From positions 1 to 46,692 of IMG/VR virus record IMGVR_UViG_3300046752_000029: a stretch of DNA of 46,692 nt; one strand, given 5' to 3'. Below are positions 31,404-40,275 of this stretch, one piece after another (position 1 is the first letter of the stretch; every line of letters begins with the position of its first letter). The position numbers and the translations under genes are program-made. The notes below the pieces were generated by a model. That model did no database searches and was not told where the DNA came from. It saw nothing but the letters and a program-made list of their open reading frames with translations. The DNA comes from a virus.

Positions 31404-34400
31404 ATGCCTGTAATAGACATAGACGGAAAGAAAGTTTTTGTCCCAGAGGGTACGTCTGACCCAGAATCAGCAGCAAGAAGAACATTAAAATCAGTTTCAG
31501 GAGGAGAAAGTTTTCTAGGTGAAGTTGGTAGAGGTATAGGTGCTGGCTTAGTTGGCATACCTCAAGGTATTGCTACATTAGGCTCGACCATAGTTGATGG
31601 TGTCTTTGATACTGATTTAACTGACAGTCTTAATAAATACTTTGAAGAATTTAAACCAGAGACAAACAGCACGGCTGGTCACATCGCTCAATACATAACT
31701 CAATTTGGTATTCCTGGGATAGGAGTTGCTAGTGCTTTATCTAAAGCTGGTAAAACTGCACAGATATTATCTGCTGGTGCTGTAGATGCAGCGGTTGCTA
31801 CTGACGATGTAGAAACTCTATCGGATTTATTTTTTGATGAAGTTAGCGATCAAGAAAGATTAGCTTCAATCAATGGTTCTGAAGCAGCGGCCAGTAGATT
31901 GTTAGAAAGAGTTGCAGTATTTGGTGAAACTGCTGGAATAGTTGGAGCCTTACCAGTAGCTTTAAAAGCTTTAGCCAAAACTGGAAAAGCAACTGTAGAT
32001 GTTGCTGGAGTAGCAGCAGCACCATTAGTAAAAGCAGTGGCATCTAGCCCAGTTACTACTGCTGTTACTAATAGACTCATGCCTTCTACTGGACAAAAAT
32101 TTACTAGCGTGGAAGATGCAATAAATGAAAGATCAAATAGTTTCATGGACTTTGTTAAAGATAGATTTACTTTTCAAGGTGGATTAGTAAGCGATGATAT
32201 TGCTCAATTAAAAGAAGCTCAAGTTCAAGAAACGAGAAGACAATTAGCACAAGTAGAGCAAGACTTTGGAGAAGTAATGACCACAATAAAAAAAGCTGGA
32301 GTTCGAGGAACTTTAAATGCTACAGATCAAGATAATTTAGCTAAAGCTATTGGTGATTATTATTCGCCATTGACTAAGCTTAGTTACAGAGATGATGCTA
32401 TGGAGATATTAGCTGATCCAAATTTAAAAAGAAAAGTTGCAGAAGATATTCAAAATAGAGCTTTACAAGTTATTAAAAGTTACGAAGATGGAGTTGGAAA
32501 TAAAATAGATTATAAAGCTTTAGGCATACCCGATAATCAAAAAATATCTACTTTACTAGAACAGCAAAGAGAGATAGTTGATTTAAATTCAAAAGCGATT
32601 GATGACTTCGCTAAAGATTTTGATAACACATTTATACCAGAGGATTATGGCAACATCTTAAAAGATAACTATCTTCTTTACACAAACAGAAGTTACAAAG
32701 CTATGATTGATAATAGTTATGTTGTAGATCCAGAACAAAAAGCAAAAGCAATTACAGAATTAGAAAATGCTTTAGTAAGTTCTGGAATGAAAAATGGTAC
32801 TGAAGCAGAAAGAAAAATATTAAGAGCTAATGCTGAAAAAGCCTTTGATGATTTTACATCTGGTAAAGCAGATGCTTTTCAATTTGAAAGTCCACAAGGA
32901 AATGCAAATGTTTTAACTGGAGCAGTAAGAAAAGATATTTTAAAAGGCAGAACTTTAGATAACTTGCCAGAGGTAAGAAAAGCTTTAGGAGAAGTAGCTG
33001 GATATTTAGAACAAGACTGGAGCAAATCTTTAGCCAATACACAATTACAAGCTTTTCAAACGGTAAAGAAACAAGCCAATCTAGTTGGTAGAGTTCAATT
33101 GTTTGATGATCTTAATAAATTAAATAAAGATGCACAGCTGTATGACATCAAACCTTTTATCTTTGATGAACAACAAGTCACTGGTTTAGGAGTAAATAGG
33201 TATCAACCCGGCGAATCATTTGAAGTAGGCGGTAAAGAGTTTGTAAAGTTTGATGATAAAGCTGGGCCACTAGCTGGTAAAGTTGCATCGAAAAGATTTT
33301 ATGATGCTTTATTAGATTCTACAGGAACTCGTTTAGACAATATTTATAACGCTTTAGGCACACCATACAAAACTTTTTTATCTTTGAAATCAGCAGCGCA
33401 ATACAACAAAACAGTATTGAGTCCGTCCGCACAAATTAGAAACCCAACTGGTGGTATTTTAATGACTCTTGCCGCTGGTAATATTCCAGGGGCTACTACT
33501 TTAGCTAAAGCTTTCGGCAAAGTATTTAATAGATTTAACAAAGATCCAGATAAAAATACTTTTGCTGTAAAGCCAGACAAAGATCTAATAGCTAGTGAAA
33601 CTGTTAAGTTAAAAAAATTAGGAATCATAGATGACAGTGCTGCGGCTATGACTGGTGAGATTGAAGACCTAGCCAAGTTTGCTGAACAATCTAATTTTGT
33701 TGGTAAGGTTGCTAACAGTAAATTAATAAAAGGATTTAGAAATAGTGGTTTTAATAAAGGTGCTAGAAAAGCTTACACTGGATCAGATAGTGTTATTCGT
33801 GTAGTTAATTTTTATCAAGAAAGAGACACTTTATTAAGAGCTCTATTAAAACATGGTGATAGTGCAATACCAGTTACATCTGTAAAAAATAAAACAGCTA
33901 TTCAAGGAACCAACGTAACTGGTAATCAATTGCTCGGAGCTGAAAACGTAGCAAAATTAAGAGAAGCTTTTGAAACAAAACCAATAAAGAAAGGTAACAT
34001 TGAAAAATTTTTAGATGATAATTTAGGAAACAAAGAATTAAAAAATAAATTCATGAGTTTTTTAGACGAAGAGAGTGCACAGTTAGCAAAGAATCATTAT
34101 CAAAATTACAACAGAGTAGGAAATATAGTTGGCGATTTAGCCAAGTTACCTATTGGTAACTTTGCTGCTTTTCCATCTGAAATAATTAGAACCATGGGTA
34201 ACATTGGTTATCGAGCTGCTCAAGAGTTAGCTAGTGGTAATCCAGAGCTGCAAAAGAAAGGTATGAAAAGAGCAGTAAGTGCATTGACTGTAACTACTGC
34301 CTTCCCAGCCGCTATGGTTGAGCTAGGTACACAACTGACTGGAGCAGACAGAGAGCAGATAGATGCTTATAAAAGATCTTTTGCTCCTCCCTGGGATAAG

Positions 34401-35486
34401 ACAGCTACATTGGTACCAACTGGAACTGATAGTCAAGGCAACATAACTCAAATGATGAATTTAAGTTATACAAATCCTTATGATTATTTATCTAGACCTT
34501 TTTCTAGATTGATAGCGGAAGCTGAGGAAGGAGAAGCTAAAGGGGAAAGTTTAGTTAATAGATATACTCAAGGATTTATGTATGGTTTGTACGAACTAAC
34601 TAAACCTTATGGAACTCTTTCTATTTCAACTCAATTGCTTCGTGATACAGTAATAGGGGAAACAGAAACAGGCAGAAGACTTTATTCTGCTAGTGATACT
34701 TTTGGTGACAAGGCCACTAAAGCTTTTGTGCACAACCTACAAGGCATGGCTCCACCAATTTTACCTTTTGATATTACTTCTGACCCAGCTGGTGGTATTT
34801 TAGGAATAGGTGCATCAATAAAAGATTTTCCAACAGCGGTGTTTAATAGCACTGGCTTGATGGGAGATGATAAATTAATTAATAGAAAAGGAAATAGAAT
34901 AGATCCAGCTGAAGCTTTAGTGCAAGGATTCAGTGGTTTAAAAATTATCAAACCACAAATAGGCAGAACTTTAAGATATAGAGGTTTTGAAACTAACGAT
35001 GTAATTAGAGCAGCTGCTAACGAATTTAATAGAGTTGCTAGATCTGCTAATGTTAGAGAAGCAGAAGACTTTACCAAAGCTTACATAGAATCTAATGAAG
35101 GTAGATACAGAGGTATGAGAGATCTTTATTTAGCTATAGAAGATGCAAGACTTTTGGGTTTGAGTGAGCAAGAGATATTAAAAGAACTTAAAACAGCTAA
35201 AGTTGCTAACGCTGATTACGTTATGGCTGGCTTGTTTAAACCTTCAGAACTTAGTAAAGAAGTTATCACAGAGGCTTATAGAGAAGATTACAATAAAGCT
35301 AGAAACTTTTTACCAACTTCAGACATTGGTTTTGCGCAAAGACAATTAACAGGACAGTCATTAGAAGGTGGTTATCAAACTCCGCAAGAAATAGCTGATC
35401 AAGTTAAGCCAACAAGAACTAATGTAGCTCCTCAACCAAGCGCTTTACGACAACAAGAACTTAATAAGTTATTAGGAATAGATTAA
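31404..35486 (+). CDS. Large internal virion protein
   Basis: A 1360-residue protein, the longest in the window. The N terminus MPVIDIDGKKVFVPEGTSDP is typical of very large ejection proteins of marine podoviruses. Hydrophobic Gly/Ala-rich segments near residues 40-70 (IGAGLVGIPQGIATLGSTIV) and 170-210 may be membrane-active, followed by long helical stretches. I do not see the lytic transglycosylase motif that T7 gp16 carries. It is expected to be ejected with the DNA to form a channel across the envelope. Its stop overlaps the end of a minus-strand gene by four bases. Confidence 0.82.
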   Translation: MPVIDIDGKKVFVPEGTSDPESAARRTLKSVSGGESFLGEVGRGIGAGLVGIPQGIATLGSTIVDGVFDTDLTDSLNKYFEEFKPETNSTAGHIAQYITQFGIPGIGVASALSKAGKTAQILSAGAVDAAVATDDVETLSDLFFDEVSDQERLASINGSEAAASRLLERVAVFGETAGIVGALPVALKALAKTGKATVDVAGVAAAPLVKAVASSPVTTAVTNRLMPSTGQKFTSVEDAINERSNSFMDFVKDRFTFQGGLVSDDIAQLKEAQVQETRRQLAQVEQDFGEVMTTIKKAGVRGTLNATDQDNLAKAIGDYYSPLTKLSYRDDAMEILADPNLKRKVAEDIQNRALQVIKSYEDGVGNKIDYKALGIPDNQKISTLLEQQREIVDLNSKAIDDFAKDFDNTFIPEDYGNILKDNYLLYTNRSYKAMIDNSYVVDPEQKAKAITELENALVSSGMKNGTEAERKILRANAEKAFDDFTSGKADAFQFESPQGNANVLTGAVRKDILKGRTLDNLPEVRKALGEVAGYLEQDWSKSLANTQLQAFQTVKKQANLVGRVQLFDDLNKLNKDAQLYDIKPFIFDEQQVTGLGVNRYQPGESFEVGGKEFVKFDDKAGPLAGKVASKRFYDALLDSTGTRLDNIYNALGTPYKTFLSLKSAAQYNKTVLSPSAQIRNPTGGILMTLAAGNIPGATTLAKAFGKVFNRFNKDPDKNTFAVKPDKDLIASETVKLKKLGIIDDSAAAMTGEIEDLAKFAEQSNFVGKVANSKLIKGFRNSGFNKGARKAYTGSDSVIRVVNFYQERDTLLRALLKHGDSAIPVTSVKNKTAIQGTNVTGNQLLGAENVAKLREAFETKPIKKGNIEKFLDDNLGNKELKNKFMSFLDEESAQLAKNHYQNYNRVGNIVGDLAKLPIGNFAAFPSEIIRTMGNIGYRAAQELASGNPELQKKGMKRAVSALTVTTAFPAAMVELGTQLTGADREQIDAYKRSFAPPWDKTATLVPTGTDSQGNITQMMNLSYTNPYDYLSRPFSRLIAEAEEGEAKGESLVNRYTQGFMYGLYELTKPYGTLSISTQLLRDTVIGETETGRRLYSASDTFGDKATKAFVHNLQGMAPPILPFDITSDPAGGILGIGASIKDFPTAVFNSTGLMGDDKLINRKGNRIDPAEALVQGFSGLKIIKPQIGRTLRYRGFETNDVIRAAANEFNRVARSANVREAEDFTKAYIESNEGRYRGMRDLYLAIEDARLLGLSEQEILKELKTAKVANADYVMAGLFKPSELSKEVITEAYREDYNKARNFLPTSDIGFAQRQLTGQSLEGGYQTPQEIADQVKPTRTNVAPQPSALRQQELNKLLGID

Positions 35487-35662
35487 ATACCAAACTTAAT
35501 ATGATCGGCACTACCATTTTTCTCAGCTATTTCTATTTCTTTAGTAGCTTTTTCGACCAACCATTCAACCGTGTTAGCACGGGTTCTATGAGTTAATGAT
35601 GCGAGTTTGCCTAGTTTTTTGTGAGTCTCTTTGTTTACTCCAATGGTTACATGGGTTGCCAT
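35483..35662 (-). CDS. Small ribbon-helix-helix-like protein on opposite strand
   Basis: A 59-residue gene, tail-to-tail with the large ejection gene. The strand-then-two-helices pattern THVTIGVNKETHKKLGKLAS and RTRANTVEWLVEKATKEIEI fits a small ribbon-helix-helix DNA-binding protein, with the alternating beta strand V-T-I-G-V. A strong AGGAG site lies nine bases before the ATG. It may act as a transcriptional regulator of adjacent promoters. The only conflict is its 4-base overlap with the upstream gene, which is normal for phages. Confidence 0.75.
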   Translation of the reverse strand: MATHVTIGVNKETHKKLGKLASLTHRTRANTVEWLVEKATKEIEIAEKNGSADHIKFGI

Positions 35663-35711
35663 ATAGCTTCTCCTGGTATGTCAATTGTTTCTTAAAATAT
35701 ATAAAAAATTG

Positions 35712-35717
35712 TATAAT
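35712..35717 (+). promoter_or_regulatory. -10 box five bases before nuclease start
   Basis: TATAAT at 35712-35717, five bases before the ATG at 35723, in a very AT-rich stretch that also holds the upstream region of the opposite-strand gene. A weak TTGTTT lies 21 bases upstream. The transcript would be leaderless. Confidence 0.55.
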
Positions 35718-35722
35718 AAATT

Positions 35723-36055
35723 ATGGGCTATAACAAGTACGGAGCTATAAAAGTGAAGCTAGATGGTATCACATTTGATAGCAAATTAGAGGCGGCAAGA
35801 TATAAATTTTTAAAAGAATTAGAATCTGCTGGCGCAGTGTCAGACATAGAAGTTCATCCACAATTTCCATGTTTTGTTGAAGGTAAAAAGATCTGCACTT
35901 ACATAGCAGACTTTAAATATAAAAACGTCAAAGGAGAAGAAGTCATAGAAGATACTAAGGGAGTATTGACTGATGTCTTTAAATTAAAAAAGAAATTAGT
36001 AGAAGCAATATACCCAGACGTAACCATAGAAATTATTCAATCGCCTAGGGCCTAA
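35723..36055 (+). CDS. DUF1064-type endonuclease-like protein
   Basis: A 110-residue protein matching DUF1064, a phage family with a PD-(D/E)XK-like core. Visible motifs are NKYGAIKVKLDGITFDSKLE, EARYKFLKELESAG, then YIADFKYKNVKGEEVIEDTK, supplying the acidic residue and the E-x-x-K-like end of the active site. It may be a structure-specific or packaging nuclease. The gene begins five bases after a -10 box and its stop overlaps the next gene (TAATG), so the two nucleases share a transcript. Confidence 0.85.
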   Translation: MGYNKYGAIKVKLDGITFDSKLEAARYKFLKELESAGAVSDIEVHPQFPCFVEGKKICTYIADFKYKNVKGEEVIEDTKGVLTDVFKLKKKLVEAIYPDVTIEIIQSPRA

Positions 36056-36546
36056 TGTCTCAAAAAACTAGGACTTGTACGCTTTGCAAGAAGAGACGGA
36101 AGATTAAATTTTTTGAAGCTAGAGAACAAGTTGGTGGTGGCACAACCTATCGTGGTCTTTGTAGAGATTGTCATGTGATAGATAGAAACAGAAAGCGATC
36201 ATCAAGTTACAAAAGTTTTTTAAATTTACTTCACAATCAACTAAGACATACTAGAGTTAGTAAGAATCCAGAAAGAGAATGGGAGATAACGCCAGAAGAT
36301 TTAATAGAAATATGGGAAACTCAAGATGGTCTTTGTGCTTTGTCTGGCGTATTGATGACTCACTATCGAGATGGCAGTGGTAAGAAAGATTTAAATGTAA
36401 CTATCGACAGAATAGATCCAGAGGAATGGTATGTCAGATATAACATTCAATTGGTTTGTCAGCGTGCCAACATCATTAAACACACTCTGAGCGAGGACAT
36501 GTTGCTCTGGTGGTGTGAAAATATCATAAGAAATAAAAAGAAATAA
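36055..36546 (+). CDS. HNH-like endonuclease with zinc finger
   Basis: A 163-residue protein. The N-terminal CTLCKKRRKIKFF...GLCRDC (two Cys pairs) looks like a zinc ribbon. The C-terminal part CALSGVLMTHYRDGSG, NVTIDRIDPEEWYVRYNIQL, VCQRANIIKHTLSEDMLLWW matches the HNH/endonuclease VII-like fold, in which the D-R-I-D segment and asparagine pair serve as active residues. It could be a homing-type nuclease or a recombination nuclease. It is coupled to the DUF1064 gene by a one-base stop/start overlap. Confidence 0.78.
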   Translation: MSQKTRTCTLCKKRRKIKFFEAREQVGGGTTYRGLCRDCHVIDRNRKRSSSYKSFLNLLHNQLRHTRVSKNPEREWEITPEDLIEIWETQDGLCALSGVLMTHYRDGSGKKDLNVTIDRIDPEEWYVRYNIQLVCQRANIIKHTLSEDMLLWWCENIIRNKKK

Positions 36547-36555
36547 AAAATTTTT

Positions 36556-36584
36556 TTTATATACAAAAATATTTTGTATATAAT
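36556..36584 (+). promoter_or_regulatory. Promoter with overlapping palindromic operator
   Basis: TATATACAAAA (36558-36568) and TTTTGTATATA (36572-36582) are perfect inverted repeats separated by three bases. The right arm overlaps a perfect -10 TATAAT (36579-36584); a 4/6 -35 (TTTATA, 36556-36561) lies 17 bases upstream. A repressor dimer bound here would block the promoter. The half-site TATACAAA recurs upstream of the Cro-like gene. Confidence 0.75.
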
Positions 36585-36590
36585 CCGCGC

Positions 36591-36689
36591 ATGAATTTGA
36601 AGAATATACTCACCGGGAGTGCTGGGTATATCATTAGTGTCAGCTTCTCTATATATATGATGAACATATATTTAGCGATCTACACTTAA
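36591..36689 (+). CDS. 32-residue leaderless membrane peptide (candidate)
   Basis: An ORF of 32 codons whose ATG lies six bases after the -10 box of the palindromic promoter, at the expected transcription start. The peptide (MNLKNILTGSAGYIISVSFS IYMMNIYLAIYT) is hydrophobic, with one possible membrane span. It has no ribosome site, consistent with leaderless translation. The exact match of promoter and start favours a real gene; the length alone does not. Function unknown, and convergent with the gene at 36698. Confidence 0.45.
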   Translation: MNLKNILTGSAGYIISVSFSIYMMNIYLAIYT

Positions 36690-36697
36690 ACCAGTGC

Positions 36698-36955
36698 TTA
36701 CTTATAGATCTGTTTTATTTTATAGCCTTTCTCAGAGTTGTTAAGGTTTATCATCTTGCGTTCTAATTTTGGTAATGATTGCCAGAACACTGGAGAGTGT
36801 TGGTAATCATATAAACCACAAACAGAACAACGACCGTTTTCCATACTGGTAGGCCAGTGGCAGGCGTTGATGCAAGGATAATCAGCGAGACTAGTAGTTT
36901 CGCCTCTAAGACTAGCTATGTTTTTAAATGTATTTAATTTAAATATTTTAGCCAT
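36698..36955 (-). CDS. Small Cys-rich hypothetical protein
   Basis: An 85-residue protein, last gene of the leftward operon. The pattern CINACHWPTSMENGRCSVCG (Cys-x3-Cys-His...Cys-x2-Cys) suggests a zinc-binding finger. The rest is a mixed helical/basic region. A GAGGTG site lies upstream of the ATG, and a minus-strand promoter (-10 TATAAT at 36983-36988, TTGCAA as -35) precedes it, so it may be expressed independently. I do not know the family. Confidence 0.68.
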   Translation of the reverse strand: MAKIFKLNTFKNIASLRGETTSLADYPCINACHWPTSMENGRCSVCGLYDYQHSPVFWQSLPKLERKMINLNNSEKGYKIKQIYK

Positions 36956-36982
36956 TACGCACCTCTTTATAGAGATATGCGT

Positions 36983-37013
36983 ATTATATAACGATTTTTA
37001 TATATTATTGCAA
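36983..37013 (-). promoter_or_regulatory. Minus-strand promoter for the Cys-rich gene
   Basis: On the minus strand a perfect TATAAT (36983-36988) lies 19 bases after TTGCAA (37008-37013), a fair -35 match, directly upstream of the 36698-36955 gene and its GAGGTG site. It falls in the gap after the RecB-like gene. Confidence 0.5.
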
Positions 37014-37021
37014 ACTTTTTG

Positions 37022-37882
37022 TTAAAAAGGTGTAGGTATCAAACCAAATATAAGTTCGTGATCAGGACAATTTTTCTTATCCATTTGTTGTTTTGGATTT
37101 AATAAAACACCTTTCTTACCACAACGCCAAGTAGCCCCGGAAACTTCTATCATTGGCTTTGAATGTTTGCAGTTTCTACAGTTTTTAAACTCTGGTTCTG
37201 CCCTACCTAGATAAACTTCTTTAGATTCTTTTGGTAAGTTCTTAACCTTCCAATCGTTTTCACTCAAGAATAAATCTGGTGGCTCTGGCGAAGTAATAAT
37301 TCTTTTCGCCTTCTCTATCAAAGATTGAAAGAGCTCATCATTATATTTAATTACTTCAGTATAAATATCAGAATTGTTTTTGTTGTAAACCAAAGCTAAA
37401 GACTTAGGTAATTTAAAAGCACCCATATAACAATGCACTTGCGCTTCATATTCTAGCGACCAACGCTCGTAACTACTTTCACTAACTAGATTATTAAATC
37501 TTCTGTCATTGGAACTCTTAACTTCTAGGACCATAGAATCATCATTATGTTCTGGCAAGTTTTTAACTACGCCATCTATGTGCCCAGAGAAGTGATCGCC
37601 AAGTAAAGAAGCTTTGAACTGATCGCCCTTTTTATCTTCAGTAAATACTTCTACGCCATCTGCTTTTTTAAGATACTCAATGACTACATCTTCAATAACA
37701 TTACCTAGTTCTAAGATCCTAGATACTCTTGGCTCAAACTTATTTGGTGGTAAACACCATCTAAAATTTAACCACAACATTCTTTCGTCTGGATTACCAA
37801 TCTGACTCATACCTAAATATGGTCGATACTTTGGTGGTTCAGATAACATTACATGATCTATCATTTTATTTATTTTGCTCAT
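37022..37882 (-). CDS. RecB/Cas4-like exonuclease with Cys cluster
   Basis: A 286-residue PD-(D/E)XK nuclease. The catalytic core is visible: SGHIDGVVKNL (D103), LEVKSSNDRRF (E120-V-K122), and YEAQVHCYMG with Q148, the RecB motif. Four cysteines at C235, C238 (CRNC), C254 and C272 (NCPDH) may bind an iron-sulphur cluster or zinc as in Cas4/AddB-type nucleases. It would degrade or process DNA ends during recombination. The start overlaps the helicase stop by four bases, so the two are coupled. Confidence 0.85.
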   Translation of the reverse strand: MSKINKMIDHVMLSEPPKYRPYLGMSQIGNPDERMLWLNFRWCLPPNKFEPRVSRILELGNVIEDVVIEYLKKADGVEVFTEDKKGDQFKASLLGDHFSGHIDGVVKNLPEHNDDSMVLEVKSSNDRRFNNLVSESSYERWSLEYEAQVHCYMGAFKLPKSLALVYNKNNSDIYTEVIKYNDELFQSLIEKAKRIITSPEPPDLFLSENDWKVKNLPKESKEVYLGRAEPEFKNCRNCKHSKPMIEVSGATWRCGKKGVLLNPKQQMDKKNCPDHELIFGLIPTPF

Positions 37883-39549
37883 AGAAATATCTCCTTATCA
37901 TTAAAAATTATTTTCTTTACATTAAAATATTTACCTTCTCTTTTTATGCCAACAGACTTAACTCCTTTAAGAGCTCCTTGATTTATCTTGGCCGCTGCTT
38001 GTTCAGAAGTTCTAGGCACACCCCAAATTTTTGGATCTACTAAACGGCACCAATGGTTGATTGCTAGTCCGTGCATTCTTGAATGACCAAACATAAGTGG
38101 CATCATTCTAGGTAAGAATTGATTATCAACATAAAAGAATACCTTACAATATTTGTTGCCATTTTTAGAGTCAGCAACAGCAGCACTAACACTGGTTACA
38201 ACTTCTAAAGAACTCTTGTTCTTTTGTTTCTCGTCAGAGATAACTGCTCCAGAATCTGCCTTGGTTTTCTTAGCTACCTTTCTTTCTTCCATAGGCACTA
38301 AGAAAGTTAAGAACTCTGCTACTGGGAACTCTTCATTGCATTCGACACATTTCTTTGCATGAGGTGGATTGACAGCCAAACAACTGCCACAGATTTTAGG
38401 TCTTCTTATTTTTACTTCTTGATCTGGCTTGGCTGTATCAATACAACCATGTCTAGCAATGTTCTCGCCATAATCTAAAAGCAAACAATTATCTTTCCCT
38501 GGGTACAGTCGCATACCTCGGCCACACATCTGAACGTAAAGCCCTAAACTTTTGGTTGGCCTTAACATAGCAATACAATCTGTTCTTGGTGCGTCCCAAC
38601 CTTCTGTTAAGACGCCGACATTACAAACAGCATGTACTTTTCCAGATTCAAAATCTTCTAGTATTTGTTTTCTTTCTTCTCCAGGGGTTTCGCCAGTTAG
38701 TAATCTTGATTCAATCCCATGCTTCTGCAAATGCATGTTCATTTTCATAGCATGCAATACCGATACACAAAAAAATACGGAAGCTGTTCTGCCTTTGGTA
38801 TATGCTTTGTCTAACCAATCGTTAATGATTGCGACGATGGTCTTCTCATCCATAGCTAATTTTTCTAAATCGGATTCTTTATAATCGCCACCTTTAAATT
38901 TAAGCTTGGCTTTACTAGCGTCAATAATAGTATTGTCATCTACTTTATAAGAAGTAATCCTAGCTAGATAACCTTGATCTATTAGTTCTGGTATCTTTGC
39001 TTGATAAGCAATGTCATGAAAGAAATGATCTTTTCTTTTGCCATAAATATAACCTTGACCCATACGATAAGGCGTAGCAGTACAACCTAAAACACGCATA
39101 GCTCGTTCAGCAGACAACTCATTGATTATCTTTTGGTATCTAGTTTGTTCGTCCGGGGATATGTTATGGGCTTCGTCAATAATGGTATAATCAAAGTGCC
39201 CAACTTTTTTTAATCTAGATCCAGAGGCTAACGTATCTCTTGAAGCTACAAGTATTTGAGAATCCAACTCAGATCTTTTCAGCCCAGCTGATAACACACC
39301 GACTGGTGCCTCTGGCCATACAGATTTTATTTTTTCTTCTGCTTGTTCGATAAGTTCTTGTCTATGTGCTAAGACTAAAAACCTAGCGTCAGAATATTTT
39401 TTTATGGTTCTTTTAATAAAGTTAGAAAATATAACTGTCTTGCCAGACGCAGTAGGCAAACTGAGTAGAGGGTGTTTCTCTATTGACTCAGTTGCAAACC
39501 AACTTTCTAGTGCAGTGATAGCGTCTTCTTGATACGGTCTTAGTTTCAT
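37879..39549 (-). CDS. SF2 DEAH-box helicase with zinc ribbon
   Basis: A 556-residue helicase. Motif I is PTASGKT (32-38), motif II DEAH (125-128), motif III GCTATP (155-160), motif V NVGVLTEGWDAP and motif VI QMCGRGMRLYPG. The RPYQEDAI start is the Q-motif-like entry of the SSL2/UvsW group. A C-terminal zinc ribbon follows (CGSCLAVN...CVECNEEF). It probably unwinds or anneals recombination intermediates, with the adjacent RecB-like nuclease. The gene lies in the leftward operon. Confidence 0.93.
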   Translation of the reverse strand: MKLRPYQEDAITALESWFATESIEKHPLLSLPTASGKTVIFSNFIKRTIKKYSDARFLVLAHRQELIEQAEEKIKSVWPEAPVGVLSAGLKRSELDSQILVASRDTLASGSRLKKVGHFDYTIIDEAHNISPDEQTRYQKIINELSAERAMRVLGCTATPYRMGQGYIYGKRKDHFFHDIAYQAKIPELIDQGYLARITSYKVDDNTIIDASKAKLKFKGGDYKESDLEKLAMDEKTIVAIINDWLDKAYTKGRTASVFFCVSVLHAMKMNMHLQKHGIESRLLTGETPGEERKQILEDFESGKVHAVCNVGVLTEGWDAPRTDCIAMLRPTKSLGLYVQMCGRGMRLYPGKDNCLLLDYGENIARHGCIDTAKPDQEVKIRRPKICGSCLAVNPPHAKKCVECNEEFPVAEFLTFLVPMEERKVAKKTKADSGAVISDEKQKNKSSLEVVTSVSAAVADSKNGNKYCKVFFYVDNQFLPRMMPLMFGHSRMHGLAINHWCRLVDPKIWGVPRTSEQAAAKINQGALKGVKSVGIKREGKYFNVKKIIFNDKEIFL

Positions 39550-39552
39550 TGA

Positions 39553-39696
39553 TCATCTTCCTTGTCCTCTATATGCTTTGAAGGACTTTCTTTTATTCTT
39601 GTTCATACTACTGAACTTTACGTTGCGTGAACCTTGACTAGTTTTTTTATACTTAGCCCTAGATATGTGTATTTTTACTTCTCTTCTTATAGCCAT
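39553..39696 (-). CDS. 47-residue basic conserved peptide (SSMNKxKxKSxKxYRGQG)
   Basis: A small gene; its ATG overlaps the stop of the next-upstream gene by one base (TGATG). The peptide is very basic and contains KYKKTSQGSRNVKFSSMNKN and KRKSFKAYRGQGR, a motif I recognise in short phage proteins adjacent to replication genes. No function is known; binding to nucleic acid is likely from charge. Confidence 0.8.
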   Translation of the reverse strand: MAIRREVKIHISRAKYKKTSQGSRNVKFSSMNKNKRKSFKAYRGQGR

Positions 39697-40124
39697 CAGT
39701 GTCTCGTTTTATCCTTGCTTTCCATTTGAAGTTTAACAGCGTCGAGTACTTCTTCTTCATCAAGCTCCTCTGGATCTATTACATAATCTTCATTCATAGA
39801 GTTCCAATCGGTGTTAGCTCCTCCAGCTAAATTGCCTAGCATATCTGCTTGAAAGAAAACTTCTTTTCTAGTCATGCCTTTTTCTTTAGCAATATCGTTA
39901 ATGACTCTGCCCCAGGATGCACCGATCAACATCGTTGCTTCATTGGTACTGTGTTCCAATACGTCGTAAGTGACGCAACAAACATAGGTTAATAATACTT
40001 CTAATAATTTATGTGGACTTTTGATTTCTCCCATTCTTTTGTTGAATGACATCATGTGCATTCGTAATTCTTCTAACAATTCCTTCTTGGAGATCACTTC
40101 CAAATCTATTTTGTCTTCTTTCAT
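39696..40124 (-). CDS. Hypothetical protein in recombination operon
   Basis: A 142-residue acidic protein. The N-terminal half is helical (ISKKELLEELRMHMMSFNKR), the middle has a Cys-containing helix (LLEVLLTYVCCVTYDVLEHS), and the C-terminal part is acidic (NEDYVIDPEELDEEEVLDAV). I do not recognise it. A GAAGGTG site precedes its ATG. Its first 116 bases overlap the end of the next gene in another frame. Confidence 0.65.
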   Translation of the reverse strand: MKEDKIDLEVISKKELLEELRMHMMSFNKRMGEIKSPHKLLEVLLTYVCCVTYDVLEHSTNEATMLIGASWGRVINDIAKEKGMTRKEVFFQADMLGNLAGGANTDWNSMNEDYVIDPEELDEEEVLDAVKLQMESKDKTRH

Positions 40125-40275
40125 ATAACACCTTCGCTCTCTTTAATCTGTTTATCGAAACAACACAAGCCGCAACTTCGTCAAATAATTCAACTGGCAG
40201 TATGTGATTGTTTAACTTATATATTTTTGCTAACAACTTCTCAGAGTTAGCGACTAATTTTTTATCATCAATCAT
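40009..40275 (-). CDS. Small helical protein overlapping the next gene
   Basis: An 88-residue protein in which residues 1-50 (KLVANSEKLLAKIYKLNNHI LPVELFDEVAACVV) are helical and look real. The remaining residues overlap the following ORF (40009-40124) in another frame and may be chance coding. It has an AGGAAA site before the ATG. The start follows a hairpin at 40295-40342. Function unknown. An alternative is that an indel has fused an unrelated tail to the original end. Confidence 0.5.
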   Translation of the reverse strand: MIDDKKLVANSEKLLAKIYKLNNHILPVELFDEVAACVVSINRLKRAKVLYERRQNRFGSDLQEGIVRRITNAHDVIQQKNGRNQKST

